Shown: positions 7,723 through 17,508 of the stretch, piece after piece | Numbering within the stretch: position 1 is the first letter of the stretch | Layout of the letters: every line of letters begins with the position of its first letter | Assembly: GCA_034927505.1 (NCBI GenBank) | Contig: JAYFPY010000035.1 | Coordinates: 1-60,176, forward strand | Source of the DNA: RUG100 sp034927505 | GTDB taxonomy: Bacteria; Bacillota; Clostridia; Peptostreptococcales; Anaerovoracaceae | DNA length: 60,176 nucleotides | Direction of reading: 5' to 3' | Program-made: the position numbers and the translations under genes | Notes under the pieces: generated by a model | Seen by the model: the letters and a program-made list of their open reading frames with translations, nothing else | Told to the model about the DNA's origin: nothing | Database searches by the model: none

Positions 7723-9660
7723 ATGGCAAGAAAAAGAAGAAAGCCGGTAATGACGGGGATTTTGCAGAAACACAAAAAAGGTTTTGGCTTTGTTACTGTT
7801 GAAGGCGAAGAAAACGATATATATATTTCCAAGGACGGAATGAACGGGGCCATGAACGGCGACACGGTCAAGGTAGAGCTGTCGGCCGACCGGTCGGGCG
7901 GAGACAGGAGGGAAGGCGTAATAGTCGGATTTGAGGATCGGGGGCTTACGGAAGTGGTAGGCACTTTTCAGAAGAGCAAACGATTCGGTTTTGTTGTACC
8001 TGATGACAAACGTCTCAATGATGATGTGTTCATCAGGAGAAAGTACTTCGGACAGGCTGAGAAGGGCGATAAAGTGGTTGCCAAGATAGTGAAATATCCG
8101 GATGCAAACAACAGCGCCGAAGGAAAGATCACTCAGGTGATCAGCAAATACGGCCAGCCGGGAGGAGACATCAAAGCGCTGATAAGGCAGTACAACATGT
8201 TCCCGTATTTTCCTGAGAACGTGGAAAAGGAAGCAGTATATGCTGCCGGACAGGGGATCAAAGCATCTGATACAGAAGGCAGGAGAGATCTGAGAGAGCT
8301 TACGGTATTTACTATCGACGGAGCCGATTCAAAGGATTTTGACGATGCTGTATCATGCAGTAAAGCCGGCAACGGCAATTTTGTTCTGGGCGTCCATATT
8401 GCGGATGTATCTCATTATGTGGCAGATGACGGAGAGCTGGACAGAGAAGCTCTGAAGCGGGGAAACAGCGTATACCTGATAGACCAGGTCATTCCTATGC
8501 TTCCTGTTGAGTTGTCCAACGGAATGTGCAGTTTGAATCCTGATGAAGACAGACTGACTTTGACATGCCAGATGGAAATAGACCCTCTGGGGCAGGTGGT
8601 AAAACATGAGATATTTGAAAGCGTGATCCATTCCGATGAGAGGATGGTATACGGAGATGTTTCGGATATTATTGAAGACAAAGACGATGAGCTGAAGGAA
8701 AAGTATAAACATATATACAAAGATATAATGCTGATGAACGAACTGGCGGATCTGCTTCGCAGAAAGAGGGAGTCCCGCGGCAGTCTGGATTTCGACCTTG
8801 ATGAAGCCAGGATCACACTGGATGAAAAAGGCATACCGGTCAGCATAGGGATAGCGGAACGAAGAGTCGCCAACAAAATGATAGAAGAGTTCATGCTGCT
8901 GGCCAATGAAGTGGTAGCGGAACATTTCTTCTGGATGGAAGCACCGTTCGTATACCGTGTTCATGAAACGCCAACGGCGGAGAAGATCGAAGAACTGGCC
9001 ACGTTCCTCAAGGGATTCGGGATCAGGCTGGATGCTTCAAAAGAAGTGCATCCGATAGATCTGAAGAGGATCCTGGAGAAAGTAAAAGACCAGACATATG
9101 AGAATGTAGTAAATACTGTAATGCTCAGATCCATGCAGAAAGCTGTATACGACACAGAATGCAAGGGGCATTTCGGTTTGTCTCTGAAATACTACTGCCA
9201 CTTTACGTCGCCTATAAGGCGTTACCCGGACCTTATGATCCACAGGATAATCAAAGCGTATATCCACGGTGGAATGGATGTAAAGGCACAGAAGTATTAC
9301 AAAAAGAAGGCCGATGAGGCAGCGAAGACAGCCAGCGGAACAGAGCGCCGGGCAATCGAACTGGAGAGGCAGGTAGAGGACATGAAAAAAGCCGAATATC
9401 TGTCATATCATGTAGGCGAAGAATTCGAGGGAGTGATCAGCGGAGTTACGGCGTATGGCATATATGTGGAGCTGGCCAATACAGTTGAAGGAATGGCGCG
9501 TCTGGAATACATGAACGATGATTACTATGATTACGATCCCGGGAAATACAGAGTCATAGGCAGACGGACAAATAAAATATACGCCCTTGGCGATCAGGTC
9601 AAGATCAAAGTGCACAATGTCAATCTTGAGGATGTGGAAGTAGACTTTAAGATCATTTGA
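7723..9660 (+). CDS. rnr: Ribonuclease R (3'-5' exoribonuclease)
   Basis: 645 residues. It degrades structured RNA from the 3' end. Two cold-shock-like domains occupy about 8-140 (KGFGFV, KRFGFVV), the catalytic RNB domain about 190-515 with FTIDGADSKDFDDAV carrying the metal-binding aspartates and HFTSPIRRYPDL further on, and a C-terminal S1 domain about 565-645. It is shorter than many RNase R proteins: the N-terminal winged-helix domain and the basic C-terminal tail are absent. smpB, often next to rnr, is not here. Its stop overlaps the converging trkH gene by 8 bp. Confidence 0.95.
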   Translation: MARKRRKPVMTGILQKHKKGFGFVTVEGEENDIYISKDGMNGAMNGDTVKVELSADRSGGDRREGVIVGFEDRGLTEVVGTFQKSKRFGFVVPDDKRLNDDVFIRRKYFGQAEKGDKVVAKIVKYPDANNSAEGKITQVISKYGQPGGDIKALIRQYNMFPYFPENVEKEAVYAAGQGIKASDTEGRRDLRELTVFTIDGADSKDFDDAVSCSKAGNGNFVLGVHIADVSHYVADDGELDREALKRGNSVYLIDQVIPMLPVELSNGMCSLNPDEDRLTLTCQMEIDPLGQVVKHEIFESVIHSDERMVYGDVSDIIEDKDDELKEKYKHIYKDIMLMNELADLLRRKRESRGSLDFDLDEARITLDEKGIPVSIGIAERRVANKMIEEFMLLANEVVAEHFFWMEAPFVYRVHETPTAEKIEELATFLKGFGIRLDASKEVHPIDLKRILEKVKDQTYENVVNTVMLRSMQKAVYDTECKGHFGLSLKYYCHFTSPIRRYPDLMIHRIIKAYIHGGMDVKAQKYYKKKADEAAKTASGTERRAIELERQVEDMKKAEYLSYHVGEEFEGVISGVTAYGIYVELANTVEGMARLEYMNDDYYDYDPGKYRVIGRRTNKIYALGDQVKIKVHNVNLEDVEVDFKII

Positions 9661-11125
9661 TCTGAGATCTGTCCGGATTCCAGAAGGACGGGAAGAACAG
9701 CAGAAATATGCTGTACAGCTCCAGCCTTCCGGTGACCATGACCAGAGACATGAATACTTTCATTGCGGGCGAGAACATGCCGTAATACCCGGAGGAACCG
9801 ATATCGCCAAAAGCGATGCCGGAGTTGGACAGGAGAGATGCAGCTGCACTGAGTGTGGTTTCCATGTCAAGGCCCTGCAGTGATATGACCAGGGCAGACA
9901 GCATAAAAGTAACAAAATATATCATGATGAATGTTGCTACGGTAGATACCATAGGGGCGGAGATAGTTGCTTCGCCCACTGTTATAGTTCTTATCGATCT
10001 TGGATGGAGTCTTTTGTAAAACCCTCTGGCGATCAGTTTGAAAAACACGATCACACGGATGACTTTGATGGATCCTGCAGTGCTGGCGGAACATCCTCCG
10101 ATGAACATGAGTATGAAGAAAACAGCAAGGCATACGGCGGGCCAGCGGCTGTAGTCATCGATGGTGAATCCGGAAGTCGTAGCGAATGACGTGACCTGGA
10201 AAAAGCCGTGACGCAGTGCGGAAGCAAAGGTGGAAAAAGTACCGGAAGTTTTTAAGGCTATGGATACAATGAGGGTGGCGGCAGCTATTATGATAAGGTA
10301 GACGCGCAGTTCTACATTTTTTTGAAGGTCAGAATAATTACGTTTGATAATGTATATGTATAATATGAAGTTGATGCTGGCAAGTATGGTAAATAAGGAT
10401 ACTATCAGTTCTATATAGAGGCTGTTGTAGTATCCTATATCATTGTCGCGCAGCGACATGCCTGCGGTGCTGACGATATCCATGGAACTGAGCAGAGCTG
10501 CAAAATTCCCCATGGAATTCCCCACACGGAGGAAGAAGAATGTGACAGCTGTAAGGATAGCATATACGATCCCGGTGATTTTTGACAGCTTCCATATCTG
10601 AAGAGACATCTTTGCAAGTCCGAACCCCTGCATCTCTATGTTGGCTATACGCTGCCCGTTGCTTCCGAAGGATGGCAGGACGGAAATGATGAAGACCAGG
10701 ATGCCCAGTCCTCCCAGCCAGTGTGTGGTAGCTTTCCACAGAAGGAGAGAGTGTGAAAAACCGATCGATGAAATGGTAGCGCCGGTAGTTGTATATCCTG
10801 CTGTAGATTCGAAAAGGGCGTCTGCAAAGCCGGATACCTGGCCGGACAGCAGATATGGCAGTGTGCCGATGAAAGTGCATACCAGCAGACAGAATACAAC
10901 CGTAAGATATCCGTCTCTGGCGCGTACGCTTTTTTTCGAAGGGGATATGGCTTTCAGCATCGGGATCCCCACTGCAGCGGAAAAGAAACCTACGGTCCCG
11001 AAGATGGCGTTTTCCGTCTCTTCGCCGAACCACAGCGCACATAAAAATGACGGTATCATAGCGAGCCCGGATATTATCAGGAACAGTCCTGTTATTTTCA
11101 TCAATGTGCGGATACGGAAATTCAT
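9653..11125 (-). CDS. trkH: TrkH/KtrB family potassium channel subunit, diverged copy
   Basis: 490 residues, polytopic membrane protein that carries K+ inward with a TrkA-type regulator. ATG at 11125 is preferred because CTAGGAGGTAAA stands directly before it; an upstream in-frame ATG would overlap the previous gene. Four pore loops are visible: TTTGAT, STAGMS, TTSGF and SNSGIAFG, each keeping its glycine. Loop two lacks the usual T-G-G-F-S wording seen in its neighbour, so this copy has diverged. It is the last gene of trkA-trkH-trkH. Confidence 0.9.
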   Translation of the reverse strand: MNFRIRTLMKITGLFLIISGLAMIPSFLCALWFGEETENAIFGTVGFFSAAVGIPMLKAISPSKKSVRARDGYLTVVFCLLVCTFIGTLPYLLSGQVSGFADALFESTAGYTTTGATISSIGFSHSLLLWKATTHWLGGLGILVFIISVLPSFGSNGQRIANIEMQGFGLAKMSLQIWKLSKITGIVYAILTAVTFFFLRVGNSMGNFAALLSSMDIVSTAGMSLRDNDIGYYNSLYIELIVSLFTILASINFILYIYIIKRNYSDLQKNVELRVYLIIIAAATLIVSIALKTSGTFSTFASALRHGFFQVTSFATTSGFTIDDYSRWPAVCLAVFFILMFIGGCSASTAGSIKVIRVIVFFKLIARGFYKRLHPRSIRTITVGEATISAPMVSTVATFIMIYFVTFMLSALVISLQGLDMETTLSAAASLLSNSGIAFGDIGSSGYYGMFSPAMKVFMSLVMVTGRLELYSIFLLFFPSFWNPDRSQIK

Positions 11126-11133
11126 TTTACCTC

Positions 11134-12597
11134 CTAGTGAGACGGGTTCCAAAATCTTGGCGCTATAAGCATCATAAAGGTGAACAGTTCAAGTCTGCCT
11201 GCTATCATCGACAGAGACAGTACGATTTTTACAGGCGAGGAAAAGATACTGTAGTTCATTGTCGGACCTATAGCGTTCATCCCAGGGCCGATATTCCCTA
11301 TGCAGCTGGCTGCTGCACTGAAGCTTGTTGCAATATCGGAACCGTTCAGCGATACGATCAGCCCGACTGCAAACACCAGTGTGATATACAGAAAAGCAAA
11401 ACTGCAGATCTCCTGCAGGGTATCATGCTGCAGGACTTTGTTGTCCAGTTTGATGCGGACCAAAGCGTGGGGATGGAGCTTTACGGCAATGCTGCGCTTT
11501 ATCATTTTCAGCAGCACGGCAACACGGACGACTTTTATCCCGCCTCCCGTCGAAGAGGATGAACCGCCTATAAAAAACAGCAGGAACAAGAGCATTATAG
11601 CAAAGGTAGGCCACAGGCAGTAATCGGCAGTGGCATATCCGGTGGTTGTAAGTATGGACGCGGTCTGGAATGACGCGTATCTGAAAGATTCGCCCAGTGA
11701 CTCATACGTGCCTGACGCAAAGAGGCAGATGGTGATCAGTGATGTCGCCGCCGCAAAGATCAGTATATACAGTTTGAATTCAGTGTTTTTCAGGAACGCT
11801 TTGAAACGAGTAGTCACAGCCAGGAAATATAAATTGAAATTGACTCCGGCAAGGACCATGAAAACAGTTATGACTCCGTCTACATATGCGCTGTCAAAGG
11901 CGGCGATGCTGTTGTTGTATGTTGAAAAACCGCCGGTCCCCATGGTGGAAAACGCATTGGTGACGGCATCGTAAAAGTTCATTCCCCCAAACATGAGAAG
12001 AATGGTCTCCAACGCAGAAAAACCAATATATATTATGTAAAGAGCTTTCGCTGTATCGGAGATCTTTGGTGTGACTTTTGACAGCACAGGTCCGGGGGCT
12101 TCGGATTTAACTATGGTCTGGCCCGATACGCCCAGGGCCGGCAGCAATGCAACTGCAAATACCAGAATGCCCATCCCGCCTATCCAGTGGGTGAATGAAC
12201 GCCAGAAAAGCATGGATTTCGGCAGAGACTCTATATCTGTCAGGATGGAAGCTCCGGTTGTTGAAAATCCTGAGCAGGTCTCAAAAAAAGCATCGATGTA
12301 ACTTGGTATGGCTCCCTGCAGGACGAATGGAAGGGCTCCCAAAAGGGACATGAACAGCCACGACAAAGACGCTATGAGAAATCCGTCCCGTCTTTTGAGC
12401 TGGCGCGGTCCTGGTTTTATGAATGCAACAATAAAAACACCTATCAGTATACATGGCATCGCAACTGACAAGAATGCTGTTGAACTGTCGTATTCGTTGT
12501 ATATCAGCCCCACTGCAAAAGGCAGCAAAAGAGCAAAACCTATTATCAAGAAAAGTGTTCCCATTATCCTCGATATGGTGCGATAATTCAGATCCAT
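11134..12597 (-). CDS. trkH: TrkH/KtrB family potassium channel subunit, canonical copy
   Basis: 487 residues with about ten hydrophobic segments. Its pore loops are typical: GFSTTGAS, MGTGGFST, TTTGYA and GNIGPG. Eight bp separate its stop from the start of the second trkH copy, and 12 bp separate it from trkA upstream. One TrkA with two TrkH paralogs could build a mixed dimer or two transporters of different affinity. Confidence 0.92.
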   Translation of the reverse strand: MDLNYRTISRIMGTLFLIIGFALLLPFAVGLIYNEYDSSTAFLSVAMPCILIGVFIVAFIKPGPRQLKRRDGFLIASLSWLFMSLLGALPFVLQGAIPSYIDAFFETCSGFSTTGASILTDIESLPKSMLFWRSFTHWIGGMGILVFAVALLPALGVSGQTIVKSEAPGPVLSKVTPKISDTAKALYIIYIGFSALETILLMFGGMNFYDAVTNAFSTMGTGGFSTYNNSIAAFDSAYVDGVITVFMVLAGVNFNLYFLAVTTRFKAFLKNTEFKLYILIFAAATSLITICLFASGTYESLGESFRYASFQTASILTTTGYATADYCLWPTFAIMLLFLLFFIGGSSSSTGGGIKVVRVAVLLKMIKRSIAVKLHPHALVRIKLDNKVLQHDTLQEICSFAFLYITLVFAVGLIVSLNGSDIATSFSAAASCIGNIGPGMNAIGPTMNYSIFSSPVKIVLSLSMIAGRLELFTFMMLIAPRFWNPSH

Positions 12598-12609
12598 ACT
12601 ATTTTATCC

Positions 12610-13977
12610 TTATCCCATAAAGTGCGGCCGACCCTTGGGCGTTATAAACTTTTCGAGAGTGGTGATCTCGGAAAGAAGATTGACTATGATGACTCTGTCT
12701 CCCACATCGATGGCTGTGTCGCCCTCCGGGATGATCAGCCGCTGGTCCCTGTGTATCGCGGCTATGAGCACGCCGTCGGGAAGCTTGAGGTTTTTCAAAG
12801 GTTTGCCTACCAGTTTCATATGTGCTTCCGCATATATTTCCATCACTTCGGCCTGGCCCTGTATCAGCTGACTGGTAATGATACGCTTGGAGCCCTGGAT
12901 TATCCTCAGTATATTGCTGGCTGTGATGTCCAAAGGGTTCAGAGCCATATCTACGCCCATGGCAGATACCATCTCTGTATAGATGCCTCGGCTGACCTTG
13001 GCTATCACATCTTCAACGCCATGGTTTTTTGCCATGAGTGCAAGAAGAAGATTATCTTCATCGTATCCGGTGGATGTCACTACAGCATCCATCCCGTCCA
13101 GGTTTTCCTCTTCAAGCAGATTCTGGTCGGTCCCGTCTCCGTTGAGGATCATAACGTCCTCAAGGTGTTCGGCCAGATAGTAGCAGCGTTCCTTGCTGCG
13201 CTCCACTATTTTTACGGCCACGCCGAAATCAGAAAGTTTGCCTGCCAGGAACAGCCCTGTCTTTCCGCCGCCGATTATCATTACTTTTTCAAGATCTGTA
13301 TATTTGCCCTTTTCAAAGACCTTGTCATTGAGAGCGGATATAGTCTCGTTTTCGCCGATGATGTAGAGCTCGTCAAAAGCCTGTATTGTCGTATTGCCGT
13401 GAGGGATTATGATCTTCCCGTTTCTTGAGATGCTGACCAGCAGCATGTTTGGAAGGATGTCAGTGGTTTCTGTTATAGTTTTGCCGATCAGTTCCGGGAT
13501 CTTCTCCACCATACATTCAAGAATAGACATTTTCCCACTGGAAAAAATACCGTTGTTCAAAGTGTACTTTTCAACAAGGTATTTATATATTTCACTGGTT
13601 ATAGCCATGTCCGGATTAACTATGTAATCTATGTCCATAGATGATTTGATAAAATCAAACTGGTTCATGTGTTCCGGATCGCGTACTCTTGCGATGACCT
13701 TTGAACACCCCAGCCGTTTGGCAAAGCTGGCTATAACAATATTCTTTTCGTCTCTGTCAGTTGAGGCAAGAAGAAAATCAAAAGAATCTATGTGGATGTC
13801 TTTCATAAGGGAGATCTGTTTGCCGTTTTCGGCAATGGTCATGACATCCATCTGAGAAGACAGCTTTTCAAGTGCATTTTCGTTCTTGTCTATCACGGTA
13901 ACTGAGTGCTCTCCACCCAGAAGCGCGCGCGCTACCTTGGTACCGAGCTTGCCGGCACCCACGATTGCTATTTTCAT
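12610..13977 (-). CDS. trkA: TrkA, cytoplasmic NAD-binding regulator of potassium uptake
   Basis: 455 residues, made of two repeats of RCK-N plus RCK-C. The first nucleotide-binding fold opens with IVGAGKLGTKVARAL and ends in VTVIDKNE; the second begins near 230 with MIIGGGKTGLFLAGKL. TrkA gates TrkH in response to nucleotides. It heads the minus-strand operon and has GTGAGGT before the ATG. A -10 like TAGAAT (minus strand, 14012-14007) lies upstream in the divergent region. Confidence 0.95.
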   Translation of the reverse strand: MKIAIVGAGKLGTKVARALLGGEHSVTVIDKNENALEKLSSQMDVMTIAENGKQISLMKDIHIDSFDFLLASTDRDEKNIVIASFAKRLGCSKVIARVRDPEHMNQFDFIKSSMDIDYIVNPDMAITSEIYKYLVEKYTLNNGIFSSGKMSILECMVEKIPELIGKTITETTDILPNMLLVSISRNGKIIIPHGNTTIQAFDELYIIGENETISALNDKVFEKGKYTDLEKVMIIGGGKTGLFLAGKLSDFGVAVKIVERSKERCYYLAEHLEDVMILNGDGTDQNLLEEENLDGMDAVVTSTGYDEDNLLLALMAKNHGVEDVIAKVSRGIYTEMVSAMGVDMALNPLDITASNILRIIQGSKRIITSQLIQGQAEVMEIYAEAHMKLVGKPLKNLKLPDGVLIAAIHRDQRLIIPEGDTAIDVGDRVIIVNLLSEITTLEKFITPKGRPHFMG

Positions 13978-14051
13978 TTTTTAAAACCTCACTTCATAAC
14001 AATGATATTCTAACACATTCGGACAGGAATAGCACAAATATTTTATTATCA

Positions 14052-14080
14052 TTGAAACGGGGATAAAAAAGGCTTAAAAT
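14052..14080 (+). promoter_or_regulatory. Promoter of the MBL-fold hydrolase gene
   Basis: TTGAAA at 14052 and TAAAAT at 14075 with a 17-bp spacer, 24 bp before the start codon, in the 126-bp region divergent from trkA. Confidence 0.6.
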
Positions 14081-14103
14081 GGGAACAGAAAGGAATCAAC
14101 GTA

Positions 14104-14694
14104 ATGAAGATAAAAAGGTTCATCAGTTCAAGACTGGAAAGCAACGGGTACGTGATATATCGGGACCGGGGAGGTCCATGCTATGTGATCGACCCCGGGT
14201 ACAGACACAAAGATTTCCTCGGATTCGCAGAGAAAAACGAGCTGCACATAAAGGGCATACTGCTGACGCACCACCATTACGATCATACCGGTGCGGTAAA
14301 AAATATATCGCGAGAGACAGGGTGCCCTGTTTACATACATAAAGATGATCTGGACATGTACGGAGAAGAGGCCGAGCCTATAGAAGACGGTCATGTTTTC
14401 CATCTTGACGGAGAGAAAATAGTCACGATACACACTCCGGGACACACAAAGGGAGGCGTATGCTTTTTTTCTGAAAAGAGCAGAGCGGTTTTTACGGGAG
14501 ATACGGTTTTCAATGTGGATCTGGGCAGGACCGATCTTGAAGACGGAGATCCGAAAGAGATGAAGATGACGATCAAAAATATAGTCGACAAATGGAGTAA
14601 TGACATTGAAATATATCCGGGACACGGAGACCCGTGCAGCATGAAATATGTGAGGGATGTAAACACTGAATTCAAGGAGGCATTGAAGGACTGA
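14104..14694 (+). CDS. MBL-fold metallo-hydrolase (glyoxalase II-like)
   Basis: 196 residues. The metal motif LTHHHYDHTG is near 58, followed by HTPGHTKGG, FTGDTVF and PGHGDP, the full set of metal ligands for the beta-lactamase fold. The short length and single domain fit the glyoxalase II-like hydrolases often called YcbL or GloB. Substrate cannot be told from sequence. It ends 1 bp before the HAD phosphatase gene, so the two probably form an operon. Confidence 0.88.
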   Translation: MKIKRFISSRLESNGYVIYRDRGGPCYVIDPGYRHKDFLGFAEKNELHIKGILLTHHHYDHTGAVKNISRETGCPVYIHKDDLDMYGEEAEPIEDGHVFHLDGEKIVTIHTPGHTKGGVCFFSEKSRAVFTGDTVFNVDLGRTDLEDGDPKEMKMTIKNIVDKWSNDIEIYPGHGDPCSMKYVRDVNTEFKEALKD

Positions 14695-14695
14695 A

Positions 14696-15529
14696 ATGAC
14701 AATAAAACTAATAGCGCTGGATCTGGACGGCACGACTCTCAACAGTGCGGGAAAGCTGTCGGAAGGCAATAGAAATGCTCTGGAAAGAGCGGCGCAAAAA
14801 GGAGTGAATGTAGTCATCGCAACAGGAAGATGCTACGGAGCTCTACCCGAGGACGTTGTTGATGTGGGAGGGATACGTTATGCTATCACCAGCAACGGCG
14901 CACAGATAAGAGATCTGCATACCGGCGAGGCACTGTACAGCAATTGCATAGCACCGGATTCGGTGGTGCAGGCAGAAAGGATTCTGCGAGAATATGAAGA
15001 ACGGGATTTTATGGCAGAGGTGTTTGTAGACGGCGTGGCATATATGGAAAAACAGATATATGACGATGTAAAGGCCGGGCGGAACGCATTCAGACATAGG
15101 GACTATGTGGTGAATACCAGGAATCCTGTAGATGGACTGCTGGATTTTCTGCTGGCGCATAAAGACAATATTGAAAACATAAATATTTTCTTTGCGTCCA
15201 TGGATGAAAAAAGGGAGATGTATCCTGTTCTGGAGACAATAACGAATGTTACTCTTACCACATCTCTGGACAGCAACTGGGAAATAGGCGGGGCTACTAC
15301 CAGCAAGGCTTCGGCTCTTGAGGAACTGGGGCATATGCTGAACGTAAAAAAAGAAGAAATCATGGCCTGCGGAGACAGCCCCAACGACGGCGATATGCTG
15401 AAGGAGGCGGGACTACCTGTGGCTGTGGGAAACGCCAAACCTGTGATAAAGGAAATAGCTGAATTCATCAGCGGCACCAACGATGAAGACGGGGTGGCCA
15501 CTGCCATAAAGAAATATGTACTGCAGTGA
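14696..15529 (+). CDS. Cof-type HAD-IIB family phosphatase
   Basis: 277 residues. The nucleophile motif is LIALDLDGTTLNS at about 4-16, and the acidic motif ACGDSPNDGDML is near 222. The insert between them is the type IIB cap. These enzymes remove phosphate from small metabolites such as sugar phosphates or flavin nucleotides. The substrate here is unknown. A terminator follows. Confidence 0.88.
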   Translation: MTIKLIALDLDGTTLNSAGKLSEGNRNALERAAQKGVNVVIATGRCYGALPEDVVDVGGIRYAITSNGAQIRDLHTGEALYSNCIAPDSVVQAERILREYEERDFMAEVFVDGVAYMEKQIYDDVKAGRNAFRHRDYVVNTRNPVDGLLDFLLAHKDNIENINIFFASMDEKREMYPVLETITNVTLTTSLDSNWEIGGATTSKASALEELGHMLNVKKEEIMACGDSPNDGDMLKEAGLPVAVGNAKPVIKEIAEFISGTNDEDGVATAIKKYVLQ

Positions 15530-15545
15530 AAATGGGACAGATGAC

Positions 15546-15572
15546 AAACGGCCTCAGGGCCGTTTTTTTTTT
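15546..15572 (+). terminator. Rho-independent terminator after the HAD phosphatase gene
   Basis: ACGGCC and GGCCGT pair around the loop TCAG and are followed by ten T. Confidence 0.92.
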
Positions 15573-15590
15573 ACAACAAAATGTTATATA

Positions 15591-15619
15591 TTGACAATTA
15601 AGTAGAAATATAGTAATAT
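15591..15619 (+). promoter_or_regulatory. Promoter of the yraN-comM-dprA cluster
   Basis: Consensus TTGACA at 15591 and TAATAT at 15614 are 17 bp apart, 36 bp before the yraN start. Confidence 0.7.
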
Positions 15620-15654
15620 TATAAATGTAAATTATTTACAAAAGGAGAAAAATC

Positions 15655-15990
15655 ATGAATATGGATAGGAAAGAACTGGGGAAATACGGGGAAGAACAGG
15701 CGGTCAACCTGCTGCGGGCCAAAGGGTACAGGATACTGGACACAAACTGGAAGTGCAGAGCGGGAGAACTGGACATCGTCGCACAGAAAGGCTACATCAT
15801 AACATTTGCCGAGGTAAAGACACGAAGAACCCTGGAATTCGGAACGCCGTCGGAAGCCATAACTGCAAAGAAGAAGACACACATCAGAAACACTGCGGCT
15901 TTTTATATGAAGAGTCATAACATCAATGATATCAATGTCAGATTCGATGTGATCGAGATATATGTCAATCACATAGAAAGAGCGTTTTAG
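15655..15990 (+). CDS. yraN: YraN family (UPF0102) endonuclease-like protein
   Basis: 111 residues. The family has a restriction-endonuclease-like fold. Typical motifs are visible: GKYGEEQAVNLLRAKGY near the start, then NWKCRAGELDIV and TFAEVKTR, which hold the E-x-D and E-V-K metal-site residues. The cellular role is not established. It lies at the start of a cluster with comM, dprA and topA, the usual Firmicute order; rnhB, often upstream, is absent. Confidence 0.92.
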   Translation: MNMDRKELGKYGEEQAVNLLRAKGYRILDTNWKCRAGELDIVAQKGYIITFAEVKTRRTLEFGTPSEAITAKKKTHIRNTAAFYMKSHNINDINVRFDVIEIYVNHIERAF

Positions 15991-15999
15991 GCAAGGGAT

Positions 16000-17508
16000 A
16001 TGATGTCAGTAGTAAATACGGTCTCCCTGTGGGGCCTGGAGGGACACGCGGTAAAAGTGGAGACCGATATAGCAAGAGGACTGCCCATGTGGCAGGTCGT
16101 AGGTCTTGGGGACAAAACTATAAAAGAGTCTGTAGAAAGAATAAAGGCGGCCATGGTGAATTCAGGATGGGATTACCCGAGGCAGAGGATAACGGTGAAT
16201 CTGTCTCCGGCAGGAAGGCCGAAAGAGGGGACCCACTTCGATCTTCCCATAGCAGTAGGCCTGATGGCTGCCTGCGGCGACATGGATCCGGTCTGTCTAA
16301 AAGAATATGCTTTTATCGGCGAGCTGTCTTTGGGCGGTGAACTGAACCGGGTACGGGGAGTTCTGCCGCTGGTAATGACATGCAGCGACGCAGACATAAG
16401 AAAGGTGATCGTGCCTTACGGCAACGCACGTGAAGCGGCCATGGTGGAAGGCGTGGAAATATACCCGGCCGAGACCCTTTCTCAGGTCATATCTCATATG
16501 ACAGGAGAAGAAAAGATCGCTGTATATAATGAAAGAAAAGAAAAGGTCGGAACGACAGGGTATTTACATGAAGATTACCGTGACGTGAAGGGACAGGAAT
16601 GTGCAAAAAGAGCCATGGTCATATGCGCCGCCGGCGCCCACGGAATGCTGATGATGGGCAGTCCGGGATGCGGGAAAAGCATGCTGGCAAAAAGGCTTCC
16701 TTCGATACTTCCGCCTATGACATACAGGGAAAGGCTGGAGGTCACCAGAATATACAGCATTGCCGGACTGCTCACAGACAAAATGCCGGTGGTGGAGGAA
16801 AGACCATTCAGAAGTCCTCATCAGAACATTACTATGGCGGCGATGCTGGGAGGCGGATCGAAGCCTGTGCCCGGAGAGTTTTCTCTGGCGCATATGGGAG
16901 TGCTGTTCATGGATGAATTCGTTCAATTCGACAGAGGGTTGATAAATGCAATGAGACAGCCGCTGGAAGATGAACAGGTAGTGGTGGCGAGAAAAAACGG
17001 GACTGCTGTTTTCCCGGGGAAGGTGATCTTCGTCGCGGCGAGCAATCCGTGCATGTGCGGATGGGCCGGGGATCCGGTCAAAAGCTGCACATGCTCCGCA
17101 GGACAGATCGCTTCATACAATTCAAAATTATCCGGTCCTGTGCTGGACAGGATAGATATGCGCATCGAAGTGCCGCGGGTGGATCCGGCAGATATGCGGG
17201 AAGGTATATCATCGGCGGACATGAGAAAGCAGGTAGTAACGGCACGGAAAATACAGGAGCGGAGATATGAAGGACTGCCCTTCTATTTCAATTCGCAGCT
17301 GAGCCCGCGGGGGATCGAAAGATTCTGCGTGATGGATAAAAAAACCGAGGAACTGCTTCAGACGGCTTATCGGGAGAGGCCTCTTTCCATGAGGACTTTT
17401 CACAGGACCATTCGTCTGGCGAGAACAATTGCGGATGTTGAAGGCAGCGAAGAGATCAGATTTGAACATGCGGCGGAAGCGCTGCAGTACAGGAGGGAAA
17501 GGGAATGA
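16000..17508 (+). CDS. comM: ComM-like AAA+ ATPase (YifB/Mg-chelatase-like)
   Basis: 502 residues. ComM is a DNA branch-migration helicase in transformable bacteria. The N-terminal Lon-like domain covers about 1-170; the AAA+ core has Walker A GSPGCGKSMLAKRL near 222 and Walker B GVLFMDEF near 302. NPCMCGW and SCTCS form a likely zinc site. A second ATG follows the first at once; either could be used. It overlaps dprA by 4 bp, which fits a shared role in handling incoming single-stranded DNA. Confidence 0.93.
   Translation: MMSVVNTVSLWGLEGHAVKVETDIARGLPMWQVVGLGDKTIKESVERIKAAMVNSGWDYPRQRITVNLSPAGRPKEGTHFDLPIAVGLMAACGDMDPVCLKEYAFIGELSLGGELNRVRGVLPLVMTCSDADIRKVIVPYGNAREAAMVEGVEIYPAETLSQVISHMTGEEKIAVYNERKEKVGTTGYLHEDYRDVKGQECAKRAMVICAAGAHGMLMMGSPGCGKSMLAKRLPSILPPMTYRERLEVTRIYSIAGLLTDKMPVVEERPFRSPHQNITMAAMLGGGSKPVPGEFSLAHMGVLFMDEFVQFDRGLINAMRQPLEDEQVVVARKNGTAVFPGKVIFVAASNPCMCGWAGDPVKSCTCSAGQIASYNSKLSGPVLDRIDMRIEVPRVDPADMREGISSADMRKQVVTARKIQERRYEGLPFYFNSQLSPRGIERFCVMDKKTEELLQTAYRERPLSMRTFHRTIRLARTIADVEGSEEIRFEHAAEALQYRRERE

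Noticed and set aside
9653..9660. Frameshift or fusion at the rnr and trkH ends
   Set aside because: Both proteins end where their families do; the 8-bp overlap is simply two converging genes without a spacer.
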